DNA of 64,000 nt from Pectobacterium fontis (GTDB taxonomy: Bacteria > Pseudomonadota > Gammaproteobacteria > Enterobacterales > Enterobacteriaceae), in NCBI RefSeq assembly GCF_000803215.1, contig NZ_JSXC01000037.1, positions 16,964 to 80,963 of the forward strand, written 5' to 3'. The stretch's first letter is position 1. Each line of letters opens with the position of its first letter. Below the pieces are notes generated by a model, which worked only from the letters and a program-made list of their open reading frames with translations, ran no database searches and was not told the origin of the DNA. Below, piece after piece: positions 24,979 to 34,258 of the stretch. The translations under genes were made by a program, and so were the position numbers.

Positions 24979-25689
24979 ATGTCTGCACTTTATGAAAAGT
25001 CACAGAAAACGGTAATTGAAATCACATCAACCCCGACGACGCCAGAGGGTATTGCGTCAGCAACATTCCTTAATCTGAGCTGTACGATTAAAGAGATTCA
25101 GTTCACCGGTGGACAGAAAAACGACATCGACGTAACCACGCTGTGCTCTAAGGAAATGGAGAACACTAACGGACTGCCCGCCCAGTCTGAAATCTCTCTG
25201 TCCGGCAATTTTTACCGTAATGCCGCACAGAATGCATTGCGTGATGCATACGATAACGACACCCGTTATGGCTTTCGCGTAACGTTTCCGTCTGGTAATG
25301 GCTTCCAATTTCTTGCTGAAGTTCGCCAGCATACATGGTCATCAGGTATAAACGGCGTAGTGGCCGCAACGTTCTCACTTCGCTTGAAAGGTAAGCCAAC
25401 GCCAATTGATGCACCCGGTGTGCTGGCGTTTACAACCAATCTACCTGCGACCGCAACGGCGGCGGCTGGCTCGGCGCTAACATTGACGGTTGCAGCAACT
25501 GGCGGCGTTGCTCCGTACACATACAAATGGCTTAAGGGGGGCGTCGTAGTATCTGGACAAACAGCGGCAACGTTCAATAAAGCCAGTGCGGTTTCCGGTG
25601 ACGCCGGTGTTTATACCTGTGAGGTCACGGATTCAGCAGCGACATCCGCAACAATCACCTCTGCAACCTGTACTGTAACTATCAGCTAA
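24979..25689 (+). CDS. Major tail tube protein with C-terminal Ig-like domain
   Basis: 236 residues. The N-terminal ~145 residues are a lambda V-like tube domain (SCTIKEIQFTGGQKNDIDVTTL). After a linker (VLAFTTNLPATATAAAGSALT) an immunoglobulin-like domain runs to the end (YTYKWLKGG, GVYTCEVTDS). Ig-like domains on tail tubes project from the tail and may aid surface attachment. Confidence 0.88.
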   Translation: MSALYEKSQKTVIEITSTPTTPEGIASATFLNLSCTIKEIQFTGGQKNDIDVTTLCSKEMENTNGLPAQSEISLSGNFYRNAAQNALRDAYDNDTRYGFRVTFPSGNGFQFLAEVRQHTWSSGINGVVAATFSLRLKGKPTPIDAPGVLAFTTNLPATATAAAGSALTLTVAATGGVAPYTYKWLKGGVVVSGQTAATFNKASAVSGDAGVYTCEVTDSAATSATITSATCTVTIS

Positions 25690-25706
25690 TCTGGAGCAAC
25701 AAACGC

Positions 25707-26081
25707 ATGGCAAAGAAAAGCATTAAGTCACTGGCGTTAGCGCCAGGTGCTGGATTTCTCACGAAAGCGATCGAAGTGCCGGAGTGGGAGGGCGTAAAGG
25801 TCATTTTGCGTGAGCCTAGCGCAGAGGCGTGGCTACGCTGGCAGGATGCGCTAAAAACTGACGATGACAGCGAATCCGTGTCAGTGTCAGAACGCGCTCG
25901 CCGCAATCTTCACGCTGACGCGACTCTGTTTGTCGATATTCTGCGTGATGAAGACGGAGAGCCGGTATTCAGTGTCGACGATATTGAAGAAGTGAAAGGC
26001 GTTTACGGGCCTGTGCATAGCCGCCTACTGCGTCAGGCACTGGATGTCATCAACGATACCGAGATCGCTAAAAAAAAGTAG
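25707..26081 (+). CDS. Tail assembly chaperone (lambda G equivalent)
   Basis: 124 residues ending in AKKK. The sequence (LAPGAGFLTKAIEVPEWEGVKVILREPSAEAW) matches T1/HK97-type tail assembly chaperones. Ends in a run of eight A before G and TAG (26070-26081), a slippery site. A -1 slip would join it to the next frame giving the longer G-T product. The short form and fusion are needed in a set ratio to load the tape measure. Confidence 0.85.
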   Translation: MAKKSIKSLALAPGAGFLTKAIEVPEWEGVKVILREPSAEAWLRWQDALKTDDDSESVSVSERARRNLHADATLFVDILRDEDGEPVFSVDDIEEVKGVYGPVHSRLLRQALDVINDTEIAKKK

Positions 26082-26380
26082 CAAATCAGGGGATGCAGTT
26101 TTTGATGGCGTTAGCGCTCAGGATGGGGCGCACGCTGTCAGAACTGCGTCAGGAAATGACGGCTAGTGAACTGCGGATGTGGATTGAGTACGACAAAATT
26201 TCCCCGATAGGCGACACGCGGGGCGATATTCATGCCGCGCAGATAGTTAGTGCTGTGTATGGCGCTCAGGGTGTGAAAGTGCCGCTTACTGATGCGATGC
26301 TTGACTTTTCAGGGAAGGGGGAAGAAGAGGCCGATCCATTTGGCAATCTGGAGGCGTTTCTTTCCCATGCGGCAAGTTAA
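26075..26380 (+). CDS. Downstream part of the chaperone fusion (lambda T equivalent)
   Basis: In the -1 frame, AAA GTA GCA AAT CAG GGG ATG continues without stop into 95 residues starting MQFLMALALRMGRTLSEL, a DUF4035-like chaperone extension. No good ribosome site precedes the internal ATG at 26093, which supports expression only by frameshift from the preceding gene. Confidence 0.8.
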   Translation, partial: KVANQGMQFLMALALRMGRTLSELRQEMTASELRMWIEYDKISPIGDTRGDIHAAQIVSAVYGAQGVKVPLTDAMLDFSGKGEEEADPFGNLEAFLSHAAS

Positions 26381-26477
26381 GGCGCATCCCTGCGCCACAA
26401 ACTCAGTGTTGTTTGTATTGAAATGTAAATTTCTCATGCTAGGATGTTTCTGATTGCAATCATAAGGAAACGTTAAT

Positions 26478-26834
26478 ATGAAGAAAGTTATAGCCGTTGC
26501 GCTCGGCGCGGTGCTGTTATCCGGTTGTACTGTGCGGGTCGCAGACCTCACTGTAGCGAGTACAAAAAACTACAACCTTAACGGCGCTAAATTCATCAAA
26601 GGCGCAAGGGTTAGTGCTGAAGACAGCTACCCGGTGATCATCTTTCCAATGGGTATCCCTAACGTAAAAACAGCCGCAGACCGAGCTATTGAGAAGAACC
26701 GTTGCGCGGTTGGCTTGACTGATGTTGTCGTAACCCAGCTCAATCATTCGTTCCTGTTCGGTAAAATCGGTCTGCGAGTAGAGGGTGATTTGGTTATCGA
26801 CCGCAACTTACCTGGTTGTGAAAACGCCAGTTGA
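26478..26834 (+). CDS. Putative lipoprotein moron
   Basis: 118 residues. A signal peptide with lipobox LLSGC (Cys17) follows MKKVIAVALGAV; the mature part has two further cysteines. It is inserted in the tail operon between the chaperone and tape-measure genes, with its own upstream AT-rich region and a terminator behind, the pattern of a moron expressed in the lysogen. Surface exclusion of other phages is a possible role. Confidence 0.7.
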   Translation: MKKVIAVALGAVLLSGCTVRVADLTVASTKNYNLNGAKFIKGARVSAEDSYPVIIFPMGIPNVKTAADRAIEKNRCAVGLTDVVVTQLNHSFLFGKIGLRVEGDLVIDRNLPGCENAS

Positions 26835-26845
26835 TGAAATCAGCC

Positions 26846-26867
26846 AGCCACCTATGGGTGGCTTTTT
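26846..26867 (+). terminator. Terminator of the lipoprotein moron
   Basis: AGCCACC / GGTGGCT stem, four-base loop, five T. Confidence 0.8.
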
Positions 26868-26887
26868 ACTATGGGTGGGATTTTAAA

Positions 26888-27448
26888 ATGCTAAAAGCAT
26901 TCGGTGGAGTTTTATTTGTTGTGGGGATAATTTGGACTGGTTACGCGCTGGGAATGGAAGTCACGGTTGGTTATGTTGATAAGATTTATAATAATGGTCT
27001 GATGGCAACAAGGCAGCTTTATGCCTTCGTCGGGAGTGTTACTGCGCTGGCTGGTATAATTATCGTTATGACCGGCATGGTGTGCGAAAGAATAGATGAA
27101 GTTGAGGAAAAAAAACTAACTGTTTTAAAAGATATCAACAACGGATTGGGGTATCTAAGTCACAGAAATGAGAATGCAGTTGATGTTAATGAAAGAACCT
27201 CTTTGAAATCAGAGGATTTAACTAATAATGACTGGATAATTTCTTCATTTTTTTCGGTGGAGAATGGGGAGCCGGTGTTAATATATTCCGCAATCAGTCA
27301 ACTAGTTGATAAAATAAAAAAAGAAAACCCAGGGGTGCACCCAAAAATTTTATCAGAAAAGTATGACGATAAAGCAAAGGAGTTAATTGAATCCCTGCCA
27401 GATGAAATTAAAAACGACTTTAAAAGGGCTTATTACGCTTACTTTTAA
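26888..27448 (+). CDS. Membrane protein moron
   Basis: 186 residues from the ATG at 26888, chosen because the frame upstream runs through the previous terminator. Two membrane helices (about 3-21 and 45-65), then a soluble, lysine-rich domain. AT-rich compared with neighbouring tail genes, and closed by a strong terminator. No family recognised. Confidence 0.65.
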   Translation: MLKAFGGVLFVVGIIWTGYALGMEVTVGYVDKIYNNGLMATRQLYAFVGSVTALAGIIIVMTGMVCERIDEVEEKKLTVLKDINNGLGYLSHRNENAVDVNERTSLKSEDLTNNDWIISSFFSVENGEPVLIYSAISQLVDKIKKENPGVHPKILSEKYDDKAKELIESLPDEIKNDFKRAYYAYF

Positions 27449-27464
27449 TGTCCGATTAAAACCG

Positions 27465-27489
27465 AAACCCCGCCAGTCGGGGTTTTTTT
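27465..27489 (+). terminator. Terminator before the tape measure gene
   Basis: AAACCCCG / CGGGGTTT stem, five-base loop and a run of seven T. Confidence 0.85.
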
Positions 27490-27507
27490 ATGTCTGGAGA
27501 AAATTGA

Positions 27508-30500
27508 ATGGCAACGCTGCGTGAACTGATCATTAAAATTTCTGCTAACTCACAATCATTTCAGTCAGAAATTTCTCGCGCTTCTCGGATGGGGGGAGAT
27601 TATTACAAAACCATGCAAAATGGCGGACGTCAGGCAGCAGCAGCAGCACGTGAGAGTCAGCGTGCATTTGCTGAATTAAACAATCAGTTTGTCGGTATTA
27701 AATCAGCAGCGGCAGGAATTGTCGGCGCAATGTCTGTTACATCGTTAATCACAATGGCTGATAACTGGGGGCAGGTCACATCGCGCATGAAAATGGCGAC
27801 TGAATCCAGCGATGAATTAGCCATGGTGCAGCGTCGCTTAATGGAGATCAGCGACCGCACCTATAAACCGATTGAGGAACAAGCAGAGCTATTTATTCGC
27901 AGTTCTAACGCAATGAAAGAATTGGGTTATTCAACAGCCGGCACTATCGACTTTATCGATTCTATTTCCAGCGCATTAACGATCAATGCCGCCAGTGCTG
28001 ATAAAGGGCAAAGTGCGATTAATGCCCTGTCTAAGTCAATGGTTCAGGGTAAGGTTTCTGGTGACGAATGGAACACGGTGATGGAGGTCATGCCAACCGT
28101 TGTTGGTGATATCGCCCGCGCGATGGGTACGACAGAAAATGCAGTTAAAAAACTAGCCGCAGACGGCAAGTTATCCATGCAACAGTTTGCTGACGCCGTG
28201 ATTGCCGCTCAACAGAAAAATGCAGAATTAGCCGAAAACATGCCAACAACGGTTGGCGATGCGATCACTAAATTGTCAAACCACATGAAAAAATACGTTG
28301 GTGAGACGAATAGTGCATACGGCACTACTCAGGCTCTATCTGGTGGTATCAGCGATCTGGCAGACAATATCGACACAGTGGCCACAGCAGGGGCGGCGCT
28401 GGTAGGTATTGGATTTGCGCGATATTTTGGCGGCATGGTGTCAGGTGCATACAGTGCGACGGCTGGGATAATTTCAGCAGCAAAAAGTGAAGTCGCATTA
28501 GCTGAGGCGCAATTACGCGGCACACAGATTGCCACCGCCCGCGCTCGTTCAGCCGTCTATCGCGCTCAGCAGGCGTTAGCTGCTGCGCGCGGGACTGATG
28601 CGCAGGCAGCAGCCGAAAAACGATTAGCTGCAACACAGGCCGCTGTAACAAGAAATATCGCAGCGAGAACAGCGGCTCAAACAACACTGAACAATGTTAC
28701 CGCTGTTGGATCGCGCCTTATGTCCGGTGCGTTAGGGCTGGTGGGTGGCGTTCCTGGTCTATTGATGCTAGGGGCTGGCGCGTGGTATTACATGTACCAG
28801 AAGCAAGAACAGGCTAGGGAGTCAGCTATCCAGTACGCAGGCACTCTGGATGATGTCGTTGCTAAATCCAAAGAAATGAATATTGCTCAACTTGGTGGAG
28901 CTATTGCAGATTCTGGCGATTCAATAAAGGCTCAAGAAAAAAGTATTGATGAACTGAAGAGTTCTCTGATTGATGCCCAAGCAGAATACAAAAAATATAA
29001 TGATTTAGTTATACAGTTTCGTGTTCAGCAAGACGCCAGTAATGGTTACACAATTAAAGCGGCAGAGGCTCAGCGTAACGTTGATAAAGCAATACGCGAT
29101 CTTGATTCGGCTCAGAAATTACTGAGTAACACAATAAGCAATCAGAATAAACTACAAGTTGAAGCTATCAATAAGACGGTTGAAATGTCTGGTGCTGTAA
29201 GTTCTCTGTCTGATATGTACGAACGGTTAAATAGAGTTACGCGTCAAACTACAAAGCTTTCCCATCCTCAATATTCTGGTCCGGTTCTGCCAGTTTTGGA
29301 TGATAAACAGCAAGCGGCAATAACTAAGCAACAGCGCGACCGTATTTTATCCTCACTAAAGGATATTGACAGGGCTCGTAAGCAAGCCGAATTTGAAGCT
29401 GATGATTTAAATCTTCCGTCTGGGTGGCGTCAAAAATATATCAATGATGCCGAATCTACATTTAGGAGTAACGAGGCAAACAAGCCAACAAAAAAAGGCC
29501 CCAAAACTGACGAAGAAAAAGCGATTGATACCTATGATCGCCTGATTAAACAGCAGCGCGAGCAATTAGCGCTAGGTAGTCAGAATACCGAATTGGCGAA
29601 AATAAAATATCAAACCACTCAGGGCGAATTATCAACTTTAACCAGCATTCAAAAACAGGAGTTGGCAAGAAATGCTGCGCTGATTGATCAGGCTGAAATA
29701 CGGAAAAAAGCGGCTGAATACGAAAACGGGCTGATAGATTCCAACGCAAACGCGAAAGCGGCGAATGATGCCAATCTAACGGGTTTTGGTGAGGGCTCTC
29801 GCGCTCGTGAACGCATGAATGAAATGATCAGCATTCGCCGTGACTTTATTCAGAAAGACGATGAGCTACGGCGGCAACACCAGGCGGGTGAAATTGATGA
29901 TGAGTTTTTCAACAGAGCTATTACGTTGAATAAACGTTATCTCGATAAGCGCCTCAGTGACCAGCAAATGTATTACACCTCACTGGATGATCAGCGTAAT
30001 AACTGGATGGGCGGTATGCGTGACGGTTTCGCTGACTGGGCTGATGAAGCGACAGATTACGCTACGCAGGCATCACAGGGTATGCAGACAGCAATGAGCA
30101 GCGCTGTAGGTTCTATCACTGAAATGCTGAATGGCAATATGAATAGCTGGAAAGATTGGGGCGTTGGAGTCCTGAAAATTATCCAGAATGTGCTGGTTAA
30201 CATGGCGGTAGCGAATGCGGCCAGCGGTGCGAGTAGCATGATCGGTAGTTTGTTTGGCATTGGGGCGTCAGCGATGGCGGGCGGTGCCGGAGCGGCATCA
30301 GCAAATAATGCGTTCTCGACGGGGGCGTATAGCAACCTGTCTTTTAATGCGTTGGGTGGTGTCTATGATTCCCCATCACTCAGCGCATACAGCGGTGGTG
30401 TTTACAACACACCTCAAATGTTTGCGTTCGCCAAAGGCGCGGGGGTATTTGGTGAGGCGGGGCCAGAAGCGATCATGCCGCTTACCCGTGCCGCCAATGG

Positions 30501-30726
30501 TTCACTAGGCGTTCGGGCGATAATGCCCGATGTTCAATCTGCAAATAGCGGAGGAAATGTTTACGTAACCATAACCGAGAGCGGGACAGCCTCCGTTTCT
30601 GGTAATGGTGATCAGAATTTCGCTCGTGAATTTACGCAGATAATTCAGCGTGAATACAGAAAATTGCGTGATAGGGATTTATCGCAGGGCGGAGTGATAA
30701 ACCGAGTAATAGCGGGGCGTCGATAA
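27508..30726 (+). CDS. Tail tape measure protein
   Basis: 1072 residues, the longest soluble helical protein in the tail module. N-terminal tape-measure domain (about 60-260, with NALSKSMVQGKVSGDEWNTV and MPTVVGDIARAMG), a hydrophobic helix region near 410-440, coiled coils in the middle, and a C-terminal region with FGEAGPEAIMPLTR, the typical lambda-family end. Sets tail length and is ejected ahead of DNA. Confidence 0.93.
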   Translation: MATLRELIIKISANSQSFQSEISRASRMGGDYYKTMQNGGRQAAAAARESQRAFAELNNQFVGIKSAAAGIVGAMSVTSLITMADNWGQVTSRMKMATESSDELAMVQRRLMEISDRTYKPIEEQAELFIRSSNAMKELGYSTAGTIDFIDSISSALTINAASADKGQSAINALSKSMVQGKVSGDEWNTVMEVMPTVVGDIARAMGTTENAVKKLAADGKLSMQQFADAVIAAQQKNAELAENMPTTVGDAITKLSNHMKKYVGETNSAYGTTQALSGGISDLADNIDTVATAGAALVGIGFARYFGGMVSGAYSATAGIISAAKSEVALAEAQLRGTQIATARARSAVYRAQQALAAARGTDAQAAAEKRLAATQAAVTRNIAARTAAQTTLNNVTAVGSRLMSGALGLVGGVPGLLMLGAGAWYYMYQKQEQARESAIQYAGTLDDVVAKSKEMNIAQLGGAIADSGDSIKAQEKSIDELKSSLIDAQAEYKKYNDLVIQFRVQQDASNGYTIKAAEAQRNVDKAIRDLDSAQKLLSNTISNQNKLQVEAINKTVEMSGAVSSLSDMYERLNRVTRQTTKLSHPQYSGPVLPVLDDKQQAAITKQQRDRILSSLKDIDRARKQAEFEADDLNLPSGWRQKYINDAESTFRSNEANKPTKKGPKTDEEKAIDTYDRLIKQQREQLALGSQNTELAKIKYQTTQGELSTLTSIQKQELARNAALIDQAEIRKKAAEYENGLIDSNANAKAANDANLTGFGEGSRARERMNEMISIRRDFIQKDDELRRQHQAGEIDDEFFNRAITLNKRYLDKRLSDQQMYYTSLDDQRNNWMGGMRDGFADWADEATDYATQASQGMQTAMSSAVGSITEMLNGNMNSWKDWGVGVLKIIQNVLVNMAVANAASGASSMIGSLFGIGASAMAGGAGAASANNAFSTGAYSNLSFNALGGVYDSPSLSAYSGGVYNTPQMFAFAKGAGVFGEAGPEAIMPLTRAANGSLGVRAIMPDVQSANSGGNVYVTITESGTASVSGNGDQNFAREFTQIIQREYRKLRDRDLSQGGVINRVIAGRR

Positions 30727-30727
30727 T

Positions 30728-31078
30728 ATGGAAACTTTCACTTTCTGCCCTCGCGTTAATCCTGAAGGTGCATTTACCCAGAGAACGCGATCGATACAGT
30801 TCGGCGATGGCTATACGCAGCGGTCTGGCGATGGTATTAACGGCGAGTCACAGAGTTGGCCATTAACGTTTGTTGGCAACGATACCCATATTCAGCCAAT
30901 CGTTTCTTTCCTGCGCCGTCACAAGGGCTATACCGCGTTCCAATGGGTAAACCCACTCTCCGAGTTGGGGCTGTACTGCTGTCCTGATGGGTTCAACGTT
31001 ACGGCAATGGGTAAAAACAGCCGTGGCGATCAGGTGTTCCAACTCACTGCAACGTTCATCACCGCGTACCATTCGTGA
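30728..31078 (+). CDS. Minor tail protein M
   Basis: 116 residues. Signature FGDGYTQRSGDGING and FLRRHKGYTAFQWVNP is that of lambda M. Sits one base after the tape measure gene. Part of the tail tip between tape measure and L. Confidence 0.9.
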   Translation: METFTFCPRVNPEGAFTQRTRSIQFGDGYTQRSGDGINGESQSWPLTFVGNDTHIQPIVSFLRRHKGYTAFQWVNPLSELGLYCCPDGFNVTAMGKNSRGDQVFQLTATFITAYHS

Positions 31079-31118
31079 TAGATTGATTTTGAGAACCAAA
31101 ACACACATAGGAATAACA

Positions 31119-31547
31119 ATGAAAAAAATAATACCAATTGTTTTTTTATCATTTTTGTTGACTGCTTGTGCTACAGATCACGTATCTCCAGATAAATCCA
31201 ACCCTGTTCCTCCTGATCGTTTGTTTGCATTTTATTCTGTAGATTCCAATCTCGGCATGTTGGATGTAACTAGGGACTCTGGTTTTATAGGTGGCGGTTG
31301 CTATATGGGGTTTTATATAGATGGTAAGCTATCGGCAAAATTTGACCCGGGTGAAAGAAGTGTTTTTTATGTTTACCCAGGTGAGCATATTATTGGAATC
31401 GGTAATCCAGGTGGTGGAGGGCTTTGTAATATTGAAAAAGGATATCGTAGAGAATTAGCCACATCAATCAGCGCGGGTGAGGTTAAGAACTTTAGGCTGA
31501 CAACTCGCCCTGGAGATGGTGCTGCTGTAGAGCCATCAACCCTGTAA
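31119..31547 (+). CDS. Putative lipoprotein moron in the tail operon
   Basis: 142 residues from the ATG at 31119 (AGGAA upstream). Signal peptide and lipobox LLTAC (Cys17); the mature part has CYMGFYIDGKL and GLCNIEKGY and looks secreted. Followed by a terminator. AT-rich, inserted between M and L. Similar small lipoproteins are scattered in lambdoid tails and often lack known roles. Confidence 0.7.
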   Translation: MKKIIPIVFLSFLLTACATDHVSPDKSNPVPPDRLFAFYSVDSNLGMLDVTRDSGFIGGGCYMGFYIDGKLSAKFDPGERSVFYVYPGEHIIGIGNPGGGGLCNIEKGYRRELATSISAGEVKNFRLTTRPGDGAAVEPSTL

Positions 31548-31564
31548 TACCTACGAGTTAAATT

Positions 31565-31590
31565 AACCCGCTAAAAATAGCGGGTTTTTT
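31565..31590 (+). terminator. Terminator of the lipoprotein moron
   Basis: AACCCGCTA / TAGCGGGTT stem, four A loop, then T6 with overlap of the stem end. Confidence 0.85.
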
Positions 31591-31608
31591 GTTTCCGAGA
31601 TAAACAAC

Positions 31609-32361
31609 ATGCCATTAAACACTGACTCCCAAAAACTGGAGCCGGGCGATCGCGTGCGCCTGTTTGAAGTGGACTGCACTGCGTTCGACGGTCCAGAGTT
31701 ATATTTTCATAATCACCCCATTCAGCACTCGGCAGAAGAAATTGACGCAGCGGGCGGGGATGAAACGCGACTCCCCGCTAAATCCATATGGTGGCAAGGC
31801 GTCGAATATAAAGCGTGGCCGACGCAGATTGAAGGGTTGGAAATGACCAGTGACGGCAGCGCTCCGACTCCCACGCTATCGGTAGGGAACATTGACGGAA
31901 CCATCACCGCACTGTGCTTGGCGTACCAGAATCTGGCGCAGGCAAAAGTGCGTATTCACACCACGTTTGCGCATTATCTTGATGCCCGTAATTTTCCTGA
32001 TGGCAACGCCGAAGCCGACCCAACACAGGAGCGGTTAGAGGTCTGGTACATCGATAGCAAGATTCGTGAAGATGATGAAGTGATCGCGTTTCAGTTGTCA
32101 TCTCCAGCGGATTTGCAGGGAATTATGATCCCCACGCGACAGATTCACAGCATGTGCACGTGGTGCCAGCGTGGGCAGTATCGCGGGGCGTCGTGCGGGT
32201 ATACCGGAACAAACTATTTTGATGCAGATGGCAATCCTGTTGACGATCCGGCAATGGATGAATGTTCCGGCCTGCTATCGACAGGGTGTAAACGACGATG
32301 GGGCGAAGATGCTGAATTGCCGTTTGGCGGGTTCCCAGGCTCTGCGCTTATTAAGAGGTAA
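31609..32361 (+). CDS. Minor tail protein L
   Basis: 250 residues. Signature features: SKIREDDEVIAFQLSSPAD, CTWCQRGQYRGASCGY and later CSGLLSTGCKRRWG; the four cysteines bind an iron-sulphur cluster in lambda L. Normal length. Precedes the K gene. Confidence 0.92.
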   Translation: MPLNTDSQKLEPGDRVRLFEVDCTAFDGPELYFHNHPIQHSAEEIDAAGGDETRLPAKSIWWQGVEYKAWPTQIEGLEMTSDGSAPTPTLSVGNIDGTITALCLAYQNLAQAKVRIHTTFAHYLDARNFPDGNAEADPTQERLEVWYIDSKIREDDEVIAFQLSSPADLQGIMIPTRQIHSMCTWCQRGQYRGASCGYTGTNYFDADGNPVDDPAMDECSGLLSTGCKRRWGEDAELPFGGFPGSALIKR

Positions 32362-32363
32362 TC

Positions 32364-33092
32364 GTGAAACTCAGCAAATTAATCATTACAGAAATACTCG
32401 CTCACGCAGAGCAGGATTACCCGCACGAATGCTGTGGCGTCATTGTGCAGAGCGGCAGAAAACAGCGTTACGTTAAATGTCGCAATACTGCGATTGAGCC
32501 TAACGATCAGTTTTCGATGAGTCCTGAAGATTACGCGGAAGCGGAGGACACAGGCACAATTATTGCCATCGTTCACAGTCATCCTGATGCGACTACACAG
32601 CCCAGCAATCTCGATCAGGCGCAGTGTGACCTGTCACAGTTGCCGTGGATCATAGTTAGTTGGCCAGAGGGTGATATTCGCACCATCATGCCGACTGACG
32701 GCGTGAAACCTTTGTTAGAGCGGCCATTCGTTCACGGCATATGGGATTGCTACGCCATCGTGCGTGACTGGTATAAATTGGAGCGCGGCATCACGCTGCC
32801 TGATTTTGTACGCTCAGACGGATGGTGGGAGCGCGGTGAAAACCTCTACATGAAGCATTACGCGGAAGCGGGGTTTACTGGTGTCAGCGGAGAGTTGCAG
32901 CCTGGTGACGTAATCATTATGCAGATTCGCGCCGATGAGCCGAATCATGCAGGGGTTTACATTGGTAGCGGCGAAATGGTGCATCACATGCACGGGCAGT
33001 TAAGCCAGAAAGTACCGTATGGCGGGTATTGGCTTGACAGGACTATTACTCGTTTACGCTACGCAGGAGGTGAAAATGCCAGTAGCAATTGA
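32364..33092 (+). CDS. Tail tip protein K (JAMM + NlpC/P60)
   Basis: 242 residues, GTG start. N-terminal JAMM-type domain with HECCGVIV and HSHPDATTQPSNLD; C-terminal NlpC/P60 peptidase-like domain with Cys in IWDCYAIVRDW and NHAGVYIGSG. Tail-associated cell wall hydrolase acting during DNA entry. Overlaps gene I. Confidence 0.9.
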   Translation: MKLSKLIITEILAHAEQDYPHECCGVIVQSGRKQRYVKCRNTAIEPNDQFSMSPEDYAEAEDTGTIIAIVHSHPDATTQPSNLDQAQCDLSQLPWIIVSWPEGDIRTIMPTDGVKPLLERPFVHGIWDCYAIVRDWYKLERGITLPDFVRSDGWWERGENLYMKHYAEAGFTGVSGELQPGDVIIMQIRADEPNHAGVYIGSGEMVHHMHGQLSQKVPYGGYWLDRTITRLRYAGGENASSN

Positions 33093-33678
33093 GTATCAGC
33101 CACTGAAAACTATCCGGTTATATGGGGTTCTCGGCGCAACGTTTGGGCGTGTTCATAAACTTGCAGTAGAAAGCAGACAGGAAGCTATCAAAGCGCTGAG
33201 CGTCATTATTCCGGGCTTTGAAAAATTCCTGCTGACGAGTAAATCGCGTGGGCTTACGTATGCGGTTTTTGACGGCAAACGGAACTTATCTAAAGACGAA
33301 CTGGATTTTAACGTCAGCAAAGAAATCCGTATTGCGCCGATCATTATTGGTAGTAAAAAAGGGGGAGTATTTCAAACTATTTTAGGTGCGGTGCTAGTTG
33401 TTGTTGGGGCGGTTGCAACATATTTTGGCGGCGGTGCAATTGGTGTCCCAATGATGCAAGCGGGCGGCGCAATGATGCTCGGCGGCGTGATCCAAATGCT
33501 CTCCCCAGTGCAGGGAGGCGTATCAATGCGCGAGTCTCCCGACAATAAACCCAGCTATGCATTTGGTGGTCCCGTTAACTCCATTGCCCAGGGTAATCCA
33601 GTGCCCATCCTCTATGGACGTCGAAGAATTGGCGGTGCAATTATCTCTGCGGGTATTTACGCAGAAGACCAACAGTAA
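33076..33678 (+). CDS. Tail assembly protein I
   Basis: 200 residues from ATG at 33076 (AGGAGG upstream). The ubiquitin-like N-terminus (KTIRLYGVLGATFG) and two hydrophobic glycine-rich helices (about 98-135) match lambda I. The C-terminus NPVPILYGRRRIGG...SAGIYAEDQQ is the standard family end. Needed for tip assembly; not in the virion. Confidence 0.88.
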   Translation: MPVAIEYQPLKTIRLYGVLGATFGRVHKLAVESRQEAIKALSVIIPGFEKFLLTSKSRGLTYAVFDGKRNLSKDELDFNVSKEIRIAPIIIGSKKGGVFQTILGAVLVVVGAVATYFGGGAIGVPMMQAGGAMMLGGVIQMLSPVQGGVSMRESPDNKPSYAFGGPVNSIAQGNPVPILYGRRRIGGAIISAGIYAEDQQ

Positions 33679-33687
33679 GGAATTCCA

Positions 33688-33894
33688 ATGCAAGAGAAAT
33701 ACGTTATTAAAAACTCAACTGGGTTATATATCGGTAATTTATTAATTGGCGATGATGTGACGTTTGTTAATAAAGTCTCGTTAGCAAAAAATTTTGCTAA
33801 TGATGTAGCAGCAAATGAATTTATCGAAAGCAAAGGCCTGACTGACGTTGAAGTTAAAAAGGTTAATGTAATTATTACTATTGAAGAGGTGTGA
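33688..33894 (+). CDS. Small phage protein after tail I
   Basis: 68 residues, AT-rich; no family. The start (MQEKYVIKNSTGLYIGN) has AAGGA upstream. Four such small genes at 33.7-34.5 kb separate I from J, a common place for morons. Confidence 0.55.
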   Translation: MQEKYVIKNSTGLYIGNLLIGDDVTFVNKVSLAKNFANDVAANEFIESKGLTDVEVKKVNVIITIEEV

Positions 33895-33895
33895 T

Positions 33896-34258
33896 ATGCC
33901 CTATGTTATTTTTTCTGAACGCAATATTAAAGTAATTGAAGCCAAAGATGGCAAGAAGTATCTGGCAGGCATGGAACTCGTCACGAATGATGAAAAAGAG
34001 GAATGCGCTGTTGAGCATGCTAATGCCATTATCAAAAGTGCAATCATTGCCGATGGTGTTATTCAGGCGTATAAATTGCGCGAAACCGATGAGCAGCGCC
34101 GCATTGCAGCGCTTGAGAAGCAGATTATACAGTTAAGCGCACAAATATCACACTTGCAGGCTAATCAGGAACGAGCGCACTTCGAAAAAGTGCGAAACTC
34201 TGTTATCGCTTCTGTATCGAGAGCATTAGATCATCAATTCGATCCAAAGCTTCCCTAA
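33896..34258 (+). CDS. Small phage protein, C-terminal coiled coil
   Basis: 120 residues from ATG at 33896 with GAGGTG upstream. A C-terminal helical segment (RRIAALEKQIIQLSAQISHL) is a coiled coil. Convergent overlap of about 56 bases with a minus-strand gene. No function known. Confidence 0.6.
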   Translation: MPYVIFSERNIKVIEAKDGKKYLAGMELVTNDEKEECAVEHANAIIKSAIIADGVIQAYKLRETDEQRRIAALEKQIIQLSAQISHLQANQERAHFEKVRNSVIASVSRALDHQFDPKLP

